64,000 nucleotides of DNA from Allomyces macrogynus ATCC 38327. Taxonomy: Eukaryota; Blastocladiomycota; Blastocladiomycetes; Blastocladiales; Blastocladiaceae. Below the pieces are notes generated by a model. The model was not told the DNA's origin and did no database searches. It saw only the letters and a list, made by a program, of their open reading frames with translations. Positions 54,858 to 64,000 of this stretch are shown here, piece by piece (the first letter of the stretch is position 1; the number at the start of each line of letters is the position of its first letter). The position numbers and the translations under genes are program-made. The stretch spans positions 464,973 to 528,972 of the forward strand of contig GG745335.1 in NCBI GenBank assembly GCA_000151295.1. Reading direction: 5' to 3'.

Positions 54858-56474
54858 ATGCCGCGACCACCCGCGCCCAACCTGCCGGCACCCCCCACCG
54901 CGGCCGCGCACACCCCGCGCAAGCGCAAATGGGGCGCGCCTTCGCCGCCGCGGGACCACGACATGGCCGAGGCGACCCCGCCGCGCGCCCCTGCATCTCG
55001 CGCGCCTTCGCCGGGCCGCCCGTCCCCAACTCCACGAAAGCGCCGGTTCCTCGACTTTGCGGGCACCAGCATGCCCGTACCCGTACCGGCCCCGTCGTTC
55101 GGCTCTGCCGTGGCGCCGCCAGCGAAACCTGTCTGGGGCCGTGCCGCATGGGGAAGCCAAGCCGCCGCTGCAGCACCAGCGGAGCCAACGACGCCGCCGC
55201 GTGGGTCCGGTAGCAGCGCCAGTGCTGCGACAGCGGTGCCCATGACTCCGCGCCGCGGCGCTGCCGGGGACGCGATGGACCTCGACTCGCCGTTCAAGCG
55301 TACGCCCGTGCGGCTTGCGACTCCCGGGCGGTCGTTACTTGCCGGTTCCGCAATGTTGGCTGCCGCGGGGGTCCCGATGATTGGCCCGGGAAGTCCGTGG
55401 GGTAACAGCGCGCGCCGTGCGGCATTGTTGCAGGCGTCGACGACGCCGCGGTCCAGGTTGCGGTCGGACCCGATCGAGTGCAAGCCGTCGCCGTTTTACC
55501 GGCCGGAAGAGTACAAAGCGAGTCCAGACCGGATTGTTATTGTGGAGGATGGCGCGCGTACGTGCTTTTTCTGTGGCCTCCCGGTGGTGAGGATGGAGGG
55601 AGGAATCAGAGCTGACGCTGTGGTTTTTGTATGGAACAGAAACACCACCGGCCGGGTCGCCAATTCCCGCGGGCTTGCAGACGCCGCGCCGCCCGCCAAT
55701 GCTTCGTGGGTCGCCGGGGACGTTGCCCAACGGGAAACCCGTCCCGAGGCCGCCGTCGGTGCGCCGGTTGTTTGCGAATGTCGATTTGCCGTCGTCGTAC
55801 GTGCTTGATGGCTCCGTTTTCCCTCCCCTCGCCCTGCCACTCACCGATGCTTCCTCATCTAGCGACCCGCCCGAAGAATCCGCCTCGCGCGCGAGCCTAA
55901 CCGTCGTCCTCCCCAACCCGCGCACCTGTCGCCGGCAGCCTCAAACCGGCCATCCGGGTCGTCCCCCAGTAAACCCAAGACCGTCACGTTCCGGTCCGCG
56001 CTGCACCTCGAACTCCCGTCCGCCCCAGTTGGGCCCGCCAAATCGCCTGACCAGCGCATCACCCGGTCGGCGTCTCGCCGCGCCGCCGCCGCCGCAACGC
56101 CCTCAACGCTCGAAAAACCTTCACGTGGGAAACTGTTTGGCTCCTCTGCACCCGCCGCTGCTGCTGCGACCCCACCAGCGCCGCCACCGTTCATGCGCCG
56201 GCTCGTGGCGGCCGCGGCGATCGAGTCTCCCGCGAACATTTCGGTGCCGGCGTTTGCGCCAGCGACGGATCCGGGCCGCCCGCGGACGCGGTCGTGGACG
56301 CTCGCGCACCCCGGGGATGGAGCCGGGGATCCAACGGTCATGTCGTCGCCGACACGGCCGTCGGCGGCGGCGCGCGCGCGGAGCGCAGCGGCAACAACGA
56401 CGGCGGCGCCGCCGGTGGCGTTGGGCAATTATTCGTTGCGGATGACGCCGCAGCGGAGGACGACGATGGGGTAA
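54858..56474 (+). CDS. Disordered, phosphosite-rich protein, unrecognised
   Basis: Exons 54858-55557 and 55640-56474, with one base apparently missing in the C run at 55911-55914; corrected length 511 residues. The composition is Pro/Ala/Ser/Thr/Arg. Many short motifs have the form of proline-directed kinase sites: TPRKRK, SPTPRKRRFLDF, TPPRG, MTPRRG, SPFKRTPVRLATPGR, QTPRRPP. One stretch looks more ordered (DPIECKPSPFYRPEEYKASPDRIVIVEDG). KTVTFRSALHLELP is compatible with a KVxF-like docking motif. No domain recognised. A cell-cycle or chromosome-linked role would fit the clustered TP/SP sites next to basic residues, but that is inference. The single intron (GTACGT...AACAG) is well supported by frame. 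Confidence 0.62.
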
Positions 56475-56896
56475 GGGAGGTTGAGTGGGAGGATGTATGA
56501 GGGAGTGGGTGGAGAGCGCGCGTTTATTTATTCTTTGTCCTTTCTTTGGTATTGCATTGGCGCGATGAGCGGCTTCTTCTTGTCGACTTGATTGCGCATC
56601 TTTGGTTTCTCGTCGGCTTTGTCGACCCGTTTCCGTTTGCTCCTTTCGTTTGTTGTTCTCTTACTTCTCCACTGGCCTGCTTTCGGTTGCGTTAGTGCGC
56701 CAGTTGGAGAACATCTGTTTCGATTTGCCCTCTTTTGCTCAGTCCGACACATCAACAAATTGGTTGCTCTGGCTCGCTTTCAACTTCTCTCCATCTTGGA
56801 CCGGACGGGAGGTCAAGAACGGTTCAAATCACGACCATGGACACACTGTACAAAGCATTTTTCGTCAACCAAAACAACAACAAACGAGACGCTCGT
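56475..56896. other. Convergent 3' region
   Basis: 422 bp between the convergent stops of the disordered-protein gene and FMC1, T-rich on the plus strand. ggtggagag lies at 56508-56516, 34 bp after the left stop. No gene is seen. Confidence 0.6.
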
Positions 56897-57320
56897 TTAG
56901 CTGCTCGCCGCCGGCGTTGCCGCCCCCGCCGCGTCCGAGGCAATCTCGCCATCCGGATCAAACATTTTCGGCAGCTGCAGGCCCACCTTGCCAGCGGTAC
57001 GCGTGATGCGTTCTTCTTCGTCGAGCGTCGGGAAGTAGGCGGCGAGCAGTTCCTGTTTGCGGATGTCCGCCATGGTCAGCAACGGTTCGCTCTACAATCA
57101 CAAGGGGGGCATGGCATGACGGTACCCGGTGCGTGCGGTTACTCCGCAGGAACAGCAGCGCGTTCTCGGCATCGACGATTTTTGCCTTGGGGTTGCGGAA
57201 CTCGGCGCGGACGTAGGCAAGCCATTGGACCGAGCCGTTTTTCTTGGTGATTTGGTGGTTGACTTCGCGCAACAGGCCGCGGTAGACGGAGGCGACGGAG
57301 CGGGTCGTTGCGGTGGACAT
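56897..57320 (-). CDS. FMC1: Fmc1, mitochondrial ATP synthase assembly factor
   Basis: Needed for assembly of the F1 part of ATP synthase; Fmc1 stabilises Atp12. Exons 57320-57126 and 57091-56897, 129 residues, donor GTACCG, phase 0. The LYR-like start (SVYRGLLREVNHQI) and FLRSNRTHR are followed, after the intron, by MADIRKQELLAAYFPTLDEEERITRTAGKVGLQLP, the most conserved part of the family (human form C7orf55/FMC1). The end is a short acidic and Ala tail. A generic LYR-motif protein is the alternative, but the TAGKVGLQLP end favours Fmc1. Divergent from the Zn2Cys6 factor. Confidence 0.87.
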
Positions 57321-57872
57321 GATTGCAGGGCTCCTGAAGAATCGGGTGCGGGCGCTGTGGACAAGTCGGCGCGTCGGTCGCGGCGGAAATTGCGATCGCG
57401 GTCGACGGCCCGGCCAACGCGAGCAGCGAGGCGGTGGATCAGCAACGAAGTGGGAGACCGGCGTGACGCGCACACAGCCGGGGATGGTTCTGGCATCCTT
57501 GGTGAGAGACCAGTGGCGCCGGTGATGTCAGGTTGGCAACGCAGGTGGGTGCCGTTGGTTTGGCCGGCATCGATGGGAGGGTTGGCGCAGCGAGTGGCGC
57601 ATTGGAAACCCCAGGTTTTCGACCAGCAGCTGGACAAACACGCCGGCCCACGCCATCGCAAACCTCGACCTGGCGTGCCAACCTCGACCGCACTTCCCTC
57701 TTCCCGCTGCTCCTCCTCCCCCGCGTCGTTCGTTCACGCTCCACCTCTGCAACGCCGCACGACGACGCCGTGCCCGCGCGCGACTTGGACCAGCAGCAAC
57801 CAGCAGCAGCACGCGCGCGCTCTCTTTCCCGCCCAGCTTCAACCTGCAACCAGTCTACCAACCCACCTCACC
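57321..57872. promoter_or_regulatory. Divergent promoter region, FMC1/Zn2Cys6 factor
   Basis: 552 bp between divergent starts. The frame of the Zn2Cys6 gene is open upstream through this region but has no ATG in good context. No element recognised. Confidence 0.45.
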
Positions 57873-60763
57873 ATGCAGCAACCGCCGCCCCCACCGGGCA
57901 CCGACGCCTCGAGCCACGCGTCGCCCTCGCCGTCCCCGTCGCTGCTCAACTCGCTGCTCTCGCCCGACCACCCGCCCGCCGCCAAGCGGTCGCGCATCTC
58001 CGTCGCGTGCGACACGTGTCGCCGCAAGAAAGTCCGGTGCGACGGCGAGCAGCCGTGCGAGTACTGCACGCGCGCACGGCTGCCGTGCACCTACCAGGCG
58101 CCCAAACGGCGCGGCCATGGTTCCAGTTCCGGTTCCGCGTCTGCCTCCACCCCACATCCGTCGTCGGGCGCGCAAGACGACGCGCACGCGCGCTCTGCCC
58201 ACCCAGACGATGCGGCCGCCGACGAGTTGGCCGATATGATGACGTTCCTCGTGTCGCTCGAGGAAAATGGCGGGATCCACGCGCTGCGGTCGCTCGGCAG
58301 TTCGTCGGGGATGCACCTGTTGCGTATGTGGTCCGACCGCGTCTCGGAGGGGGTGCTCGTCGTGCCGTCGATCCTCAAGAAACATACGCCCTCGGGCCCA
58401 GAGACCGACTTGCCGCCGCGCGAGATCATGGACCTGTTGCTGGACTTCTTTTTCGAGTACTTGCACCCGTTCTTGCCCGTGACCGAGCGGCAAATGATCT
58501 ACAACTCGCTCGACCAGCCGAACCCGCCGCTCATGCTGTTGAACTCGATTTTCGCCGTGGCCGCGCGCGTGTACGAGGGGTTGTCGGAGGAGCAGTCGGA
58601 TAAGCCGGGCGCGTCGGGTACGGTTTACTAGCTGCTCGCGATTTGTGGTCATGGAGGAACTGGAACTAACGTTTCCCTTCTCTCGGCTGAACAGACATCT
58701 TCCTCAACCGCGCGCGCCAAATCGCGCGCAACATCCTGCTCGAGCCGCCGTGCCTCGAGTATATCCAAGCGCTGCTGCTGCTGTCCTTCCACGAGCTTGG
58801 CTTCCTGCGCGGCTCCACGTGGTTGATTTCGGGGGTCGCGATTCGCATGGCGCAGGACATTGGCCTGAACCGGCGCATGGACAATCTCTCGGGCGCGCTG
58901 AGCATTTCACCGATGCAGCGGCACCTGATGAAAAAGACGTGGGCCGCCGTGTTCGTCATGGACCGGTTCGTCTCGGCCGTCCTTGGTCGGCCCGTCACGA
59001 TTCACGACGAGGACTGCGACGTCGGCTGGCCGTCGCCCGACGACGAGCGCGAGCTTTCGGGAGAAGAGGGCGCATTAATTCTCGGCGATTTCGTGGAACT
59101 GGCCAAGCTCGGCGCGATTTTGGGGAAGGTGTTGCGCAATATCAATTCGGTCCGCGAACGGTCCAAGCTGGCCTACACGTTGCCGGAACTGCACCGCGCG
59201 CTCTCACAGTGGTTGAACGAGTTGCCGGCGCGGTTGCGGTACAGTTTTAACCCGTCGGCACCGACGCCGTCGCGGTTTGCCGCGTTCTTGAATTGTCTCT
59301 ACTACTCGACGATTATTCTCTTGTACAGGCCGTTCTTGTACGTATTTTCTCTTTTCTTGCTCGTTGGGATCATGAAATGCGATGCGCTGACCTCGAATGC
59401 GATGTACCCTCGTCAGGAGCCCCGGATCGGCGAAAACGTCGCCGCTGTTCCCGCAGTACCTGCACATTACGCAGACCGCGTCGCAGGCAATTGTTTTCAT
59501 TTGCCACGCGCGCGTCGACGAGCTGTTCCTGATGCCCAACGTCATTCTCTACTGCCTTTTCACGGCGATTACGACTTTGGGTGCGCCGTTTTTCCACACC
59601 GCATCACGATGCCCTGTTTTCGCTTCACTCACTCCCATCTCCCCCTCCCAAACACAGTCATTTCGTACAACTGCACCGCGGCCCCGAAACCCGGCGACGG
59701 GTCGGACCCCGCCTCCGTACCACCTCCCGCACCCAACCCGACGCGCGCCAACTCGCTCACCGCCCTCATGAAATGCCTCGTCATCCTCTCGACCGTGCAA
59801 GAAATCTGGCCCATGGCCAACCGGATCGGGTTCGTCCTGGAAGACTTCTTTTCGCACCACCAGGTGCGCGTCGATGTTCCGCGCCCAGCGCCACGACCCG
59901 CCAAGACCGAGCGCGTGCCCGCAACCTCGCGCAAGTGCCAGGACCCGCAGGCCGTCTCCGAGGCCTACGAGCGGCTGCAGAGTTTAGTGTCCGACGCGGC
60001 GCCGACGATCGCGAACCGCGCGGCCGCCGCGGCGACGACGGCACCGGCGCCGATGCAGCAGCCGCAACAGCCGATGCAGCAACAACAGTATGCTGCACGG
60101 ACGGGGATGCCCTACTCGCTCGGGACCGATAACGGGATCGGGTTGCCGGCGACGCACTTGGCCGCGTCGCTGGCCGCGACGGATCCGGCGATGCAGGCGC
60201 CACCGCCGCCGCCGCCACAGCCGCAGCAAGTCCCGCAGCAGCAGCAACAGCAGCAGGTGCCGATGTACGGTGGGAATAACATGTTCGCCGCGATGCTCGG
60301 CCAATCCGCGGGCGTGCCGCTCACGCCCGACACGCTCGCCGGGATCATGTCCGGCACGACTCCGTCTGCAGGCGGGTTCCCGTTCGCCCCCGCACCGACT
60401 TCGCAACCGCAGGCTGCCTACGGCGCGACGTCGTTGCCGTTCGGCAATATTTACACGACGACGGCGCCGTTCCCAGGCATGGATCCGGTCATGGCCGCCG
60501 CGTCGGCGCTGCCGCCGCGGGTCGCGCTTGGGCTGGGCACTTTGCCGGGTGGTGCGGGCGCGTTTGGGGTCGCGGCGGGAGCGCAGGCGGCGGGGATGGG
60601 GGCCATGGATATGGATGAGATGATGGGAGTCCAGCCGTCCATGGAGTTGGGTGGGCTCGGGTTGGATTTGGACGCGATCATGTTTGGGAATGGGGCGACG
60701 AGTGGCGGTGGTGCGCAGGGTGGACCGGGAGGGGCCGGGTTGGGGGATGCGTTGAATGGGTAA
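57873..60763 (+). CDS. Zn2Cys6 fungal-specific transcription factor
   Basis: Nuclear regulator with an N-terminal binuclear zinc cluster. Exons 57873-58617, 58695-59337, 59417-59580 and 59658-60763 give 885 residues. The cluster CDTCRRKKVRCDGEQPCEYC...C fits C-x2-C-x6-C-x5-C-x2-C-x6-C with Cys at 46, 49, 56, 62, 65 and 72. The Fungal_trans domain covers the middle: FFFEYLHPFLPVTERQMIY, IQALLLLSFHELGFLRGSTWLISGVAIRMAQDIGLNR, KKTWAAVFVMDRFVSAVLGRPVTI, SPLFPQYLHITQTASQAIVF. The tail is Gln/Pro/Gly/Met-rich, probably an activation region, ending MDMDEMMG and LGLDLDAIMFG. Target genes cannot be inferred. Before the zinc cluster is a basic KRSR. Confidence 0.93.
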
Positions 60764-61417
60764 GTAGAAGAGAAGAGAGTGGAGGAGGGAATGGAGGATG
60801 AGTATGGGGGAGGAGGGAGGGAAGAGCTAGGTAGTCTGTAGTTGGCGTGTCATGTATTCGGGTTCGACCCCCTTCGTCGTGTCGTGTCACGCTGTGCTAT
60901 CGATCACATCGAGCCAACCGTCGTGGTCTTTGAGAGTGGATTACCCATAATTCGCGCCAAGAATTCAGCCATAAACATTGAGTCCAAGCAAGGTCTTGGG
61001 CAACGGAAGTTGGCCGTGACCACGACAGCGTGCCCCGTGAATCGGTGACAAAACACTCTGCATGGCCCGCAGCAACGACCAACGGATGGCGCGGGTGGTG
61101 CAAGACGTTCTCCACCTGGTCTCGACGAGGGAACGAGTGAAGTGCGGCATGACGCGCGCGATAAGTCAACGGAATTGAGACACCACGTCGCTCCACACCA
61201 ACAGGTTCGGTGTTGTGACCATCCTGATTGCTGCCTAAAGGTGGCGACTGTCTCGTCTCAGCGGGACTCGAACATGCCTGGCATATCGATCCTGCAGCAG
61301 TGTTGCGAACAGGGTGAGGTACGTGACGCAGCGAGCGGAAGCAATGAGATCAAAACCGGTCATTCTTGTGGTAAACAGGACCAAATCAAATGCAGAACAC
61401 CAGACCGACCACGCCTC
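60764..61417. other. Convergent 3' region
   Basis: 654 bp between the Zn2Cys6 factor and prefoldin 5. A 38-codon frame from 61062 (MARSNDQRMARVV...) is helical-looking but has no other support. Nothing else is seen. Confidence 0.5.
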
Positions 61418-62193
61418 TCATGCCGAAACGGTGCCCGTGGCACTCCCGGCCTGCGTGGCCTGCTGCTCAGCAGCCTCCTTGCGCGCGAGCATCATCTTGT
61501 ACTGCAGGACCTCGACCAAAACTAGAAGAGTGCGAGCGAGAAGAGTGAGCATCGAGCACGACACTAATTCGTCGTCATGGCACACGGACGGCGCGTTCGA
61601 GGCCACGCGAGAATCTGATCGCCGAACCGGCACTCATCGAAGCGGTTCGCACACACTGCTCGACACAGGCAGCCAAGGCAGCATTGAGAACGCACCTCGC
61701 ATGTTGTTCTGCTTGGCAATGATTGTCTGCTGCAGCGTGTCGAGGTTACCCTGCAAGAACTCGACCTTGCGCTTGTAAAACGCCTTGGCGTCCTCGACCT
61801 TCTTGTCAACGTAATAACCGGTCCCGACATCGACAATCACGCGCTCCGTGTTGTTGAGCTTGCCCGGCACGTAGAGCGAGTTCGTGAGCGGCACAAGAAT
61901 CGCGCGGTCTGCGAGGGAGCGCGGCCGCCACCGATACGTCGTCAGTCGTCATCCTGGTCGCGATTCGACCATCCGTTCGTTGGAAGGCCGCGCGTGCCTT
62001 GATGATCGGGCGTGACGGCACCGAGCGCTTCAATGCACGCGGAAAACTTGGCCTGCGCCTGCTTGAGCTGCGTATAGGAGCTGGTCAAGTGCGTGATCTC
62101 CTCGTCAAGCTGTTGCCGCACGGCCTGCAGCTGCGGCAGCGGCAACGTCGTCAGGTCGATCGATTGCTGTTGCGGTTGCGCCGACTTGCTCAT
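61418..62193 (-). CDS. GIM5: Prefoldin subunit 5
   Basis: Alpha-type subunit of the hexameric prefoldin chaperone, which hands nascent actin and tubulin to the CCT chaperonin. The last two exons are firm: 61908-61696 and 61521-61418. The first coiled-coil helix is PQLQAVRQQLDEEITHLTSSY..QLKQAQAKFSACIEAL. The central beta hairpin is ILVPLTNSLYVPGKL and VIVDVGTGYYVDK, and the second helix is EDAKAFYKRKVEFLQGNLDTL. The end of exon 1 is uncertain. A GT donor at 62021 (GTGCCG) gives 162 residues but shortens the loop before ILVPL below family length. A GC donor at 61997 gives 170 residues with a slightly long loop. Both are in phase. Confidence 0.88.
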
Positions 62194-63007
62194 TGCTGGT
62201 GGTCGTGGTTGGCTTCAAAACGGTCGTCGAGCAAGTGGAGGCGTGTTGGCGGCCTGCAACTGATTCGTAATTCGCGACGGCCGCGTCAATGGCATGACGG
62301 ATGTCTCGCAGCGAATGACTGACCCGAATGTGACAAATGATCCCGAGAATGACAGCATGATAAAGTAATTCAATCATTTATCACGTGGCCGCGGCAAGCA
62401 AACTGGTGTCGTCTGATCGCGAGCCTGATCTCGCCCCAGTGCGATCCTGGCACGCCAGAAAAAGCGTTGCGGTAGAGAGCGGGGTCGGGGGCGCGTCGTG
62501 GTCTCGCATGGCATAGTATGGGAGCAGGCAGGCCAGCTTGTGTGCACCAGCAGTGTGCTGGGAAGCCCAGCTTTTTGGTTGTCAGCAGTGGTGAAAACAC
62601 AGACTGAAAGCATAACACAGTCCACCATGGCCACCACCATTAACACAGATGGCACCACCAGCTTGTCATGCACACTATCTTCCAAGCGCTTGGTTGCTGC
62701 CTATTGGAACTCTGCCCAGCCAGCTGGTATGCACGTGGATTTTTTTGGACATGCTGTTTTTGGCCTAAGATCAAGGTCGCGATCTGCGCTGTCTTGTCAG
62801 TGCAGGATGGTGCGATTTGCAAGGCCAAGATTGGCGGGGTTTTTGTGTGTGTTGTGCAAGCCAGGACCACGTCAACGGTCGCTGCCATGACCCAGGGAGG
62901 TACTCCTTGCAAGGTTGCATGCAAGGCTGCATGGCCAGTCGATCCATGAGCAACATGCTGTATAAGTAGTACTTTTTCCAAGCACTTGATGTGTGAAAAC
63001 GCACTAA
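62194..63007. other. Intergenic, lower GC, no gene seen
   Basis: 814 bp between the start of prefoldin 5 and the tRNA. Short overlapping frames on both strands (around 62640-62980) have Cys/Trp-rich, non-protein-like composition. GC content falls from here to the window end, suggesting a change of sequence class. Confidence 0.55.
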
Positions 63008-63079
63008 GGGGTGTTGGCGCAACGGCAGCGCGTCCGACTCCAGATCGGAAGGCTGGGAGTTCGAATCTCTCACACCTCA
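63008..63079 (+). tRNA. trnW-CCA: tRNA-Trp (anticodon CCA), no intron
   Basis: 72 nt fold into a full cloverleaf. Acceptor GGGGTGT pairs with ACACCTC (one G-T). D stem GCGC/GCGC has a loop containing GG. Anticodon stem TCCGA/TCGGA encloses loop CTCCAGA, with anticodon CCA at 63040-63042. T stem GGGAG/CTCTC (one G-T) encloses loop TTCGAAT. The discriminator base is A. Internal A and B boxes are present. No intron, unlike the nuclear tRNA-Trp genes of budding yeast. Confidence 0.95.
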
Positions 63080-63265
63080 GTCAATAATTTGACTTTGTTC
63101 AATCTTTTGGCGTTCCATCTGCGTTTCAAGCACAGAAACCAGGTTGCAAATGTCCAACAGGCCTACTTTTTAGAAACGAAAAGAGATCCTCTATTTCGTT
63201 CAAAGAATGAGTAAGGACTTCCCTAAAGTGGGGGGGGGAGGGGGCAAAATCTGCAAAAGGGCGGG

Positions 63266-63350
63266 GCAATGGCTTTTGACTGCAGTGCAATGACTTTTGA
63301 CCGCGACGCAATGGCTTTTGACCCCAGCGCAATGCCGTTTTGACCGTGGC
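63266..63350. repeat. 21-bp minisatellite, four copies
   Basis: Units begin gcaatggcttttgac followed by six variable bases; three are 21 nt and the fourth 22 nt. On the minus strand one frame reads as a seven-residue repeat of the type WGQKPLR, but no flanking gene is evident. Confidence 0.88.
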
Positions 63351-63405
63351 GCAACGACGATTGGCTCTCGTGCAACCAGCTAAATGGGGTAGGGCCAAGT
63401 CGAGA

Positions 63406-63803
63406 TCAGGATCTGGCCAAGCAGAGCAACCACAATATAGTAGAATGGAGACAGTGTGCATGATTGGGGTTTGATGCTTAACCACATCAGTGCAAGCCAT
63501 TAATTCACTCATCATGTCACAAATTTGAATCAAAGACCAGGAGAATCACAGTGCACACCAAGCAGTCACACATGGAATACTTGATAAACTGCTGGTGGCA
63601 TGCCATTGTGTGTGTATTGCGTCTAGCAAACCTGGACCACCAGAGAGTAATTACAGTGATGATTGGAGATAGACCACAAGACATGGCCTGTGCAACACTA
63701 TCACAAGTCCCCTGCAGATTGTGAGTCAAAAATGTTGACTGCCTAGCTTGCAGCTTGCTGCCCCCATTCTGCTTTGTGCTTGCTCCCCTTGGCCAGATCC
63801 TGA
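63406..63803. mobile_element. Inverted repeat pair, possible MITE
   Basis: tcaggatctggccaag at 63406-63421 recurs as its exact reverse complement at 63788-63803. The similarity continues inward for about 18 more bases (agcaaccacaa against agcaagcacaa). This gives ~35-bp arms around a ~330-bp AT-rich, non-coding interior. Size and structure suit a miniature inverted-repeat element. No transposase or clear target-site duplication is seen, so a chance or palindromic origin remains possible. Confidence 0.45.
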
Positions 63804-64000
63804 CTGTTGATCATGTTGTCTTTTGTTTGGCGGCAACCAGTTTTCATTTGGGCACTACAATTACAGTTGTGTGGCAGCAGATCATTGGACTCAAATCAAT
63901 TTCTGATCAGGGGCACATGAAAGCATCTCTGACCATGTCAACTGACAGAGTCTCCTTGCACTTTTGAGCCGTTCTGAGCTCATTTTACTCTCTTTTCGTT

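Larger units (their letters stand above)
63080..64000. other. AT-richer, repeat-bearing tail, no gene seen
   Basis: After the tRNA the sequence holds a G9 run near 63229, a 21-bp minisatellite and a long-range inverted repeat, but no protein I can support. The one longer frame (minus strand, 63126-63533) is built on the minisatellite. Confidence 0.6.

Noticed and set aside
61062..61178. 38-codon frame beginning MARSNDQRMARVV
   Set aside because: Helical-looking but too short, with no homology I recognise and no promoter or splice context.
61190..61290. gcgggactcgaac, resembling the 3' half of a minus-strand tRNA
   Set aside because: T-stem pairing fails and no D or anticodon arm is present.
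62640..62981. Overlapping frames on both strands, possible transposon fragment
   Set aside because: No reverse-transcriptase, transposase or gag motif; residues look random.

Overview
The window is nuclear DNA of a zoosporic (flagellated), early-diverging fungus. Genes are GC-rich and carry 0-10 short spliceosomal introns, mostly 60-115 nt. Fungal-specific families are present: a Zn2Cys6 regulator, a Prm10/ThrE-like transporter and Dbp4. One gene is a clear DRC5/TCTE1 subunit of the axonemal nexin-dynein regulatory complex, which yeasts and mushrooms lack. Blastocladiomycota, or a GC-rich chytrid, is the best guess; the clade is inference.

Layout. 1-2.5 kb: lower-GC flank with a 16-bp tandem repeat and a decayed gene. 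2.5-10 kb: mitochondrial Met-tRNA formyltransferase head-to-head with TOM40, then a KLHDC4/Kel3 kelch protein and an unrecognised multipass membrane protein. 11.4-14.5 kb: carnitine acyltransferase, a 100-N gap and a BolA protein. 15-22 kb: ABCC/MRP transporter and an unknown membrane protein. 22-29 kb: HRD1, PHB2, DBP4. 30-39 kb: homeobox factor, SEC11, a large disordered protein. 39-46 kb: a 5'-nucleotidase-type phosphoesterase converging on an EH-EH-coiled coil-SH3-SH3 endocytic scaffold. 46-50 kb: J-domain protein and ThrE/Prm10-like transporter. 50.8-56.5 kb: DRC5 head-to-head with an unknown gene, then a second unknown gene. 56.9-62.2 kb: FMC1, Zn2Cys6 factor, prefoldin 5. 62.2-64 kb: AT-richer tail with tRNA-Trp(CCA), a 21-bp minisatellite and a MITE-like inverted repeat.

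Several products act in mitochondria (FMT1, TOM40, PHB2, FMC1, BolA). HRD1, SEC11 and possibly the ABC transporter act in the secretory system. There is no operon-like organisation, but head-to-head pairs with shared promoters are frequent.

Gene models were assembled by hand from reading frames, splice signals and family knowledge. Four genes need 1-nt corrections at short G/C homopolymers, which looks like assembly error. The unusual general signals are a splice donor that is nearly always GTRCGT rather than GTRAGT, and a GGTGGAGAR element just after several stop codons.
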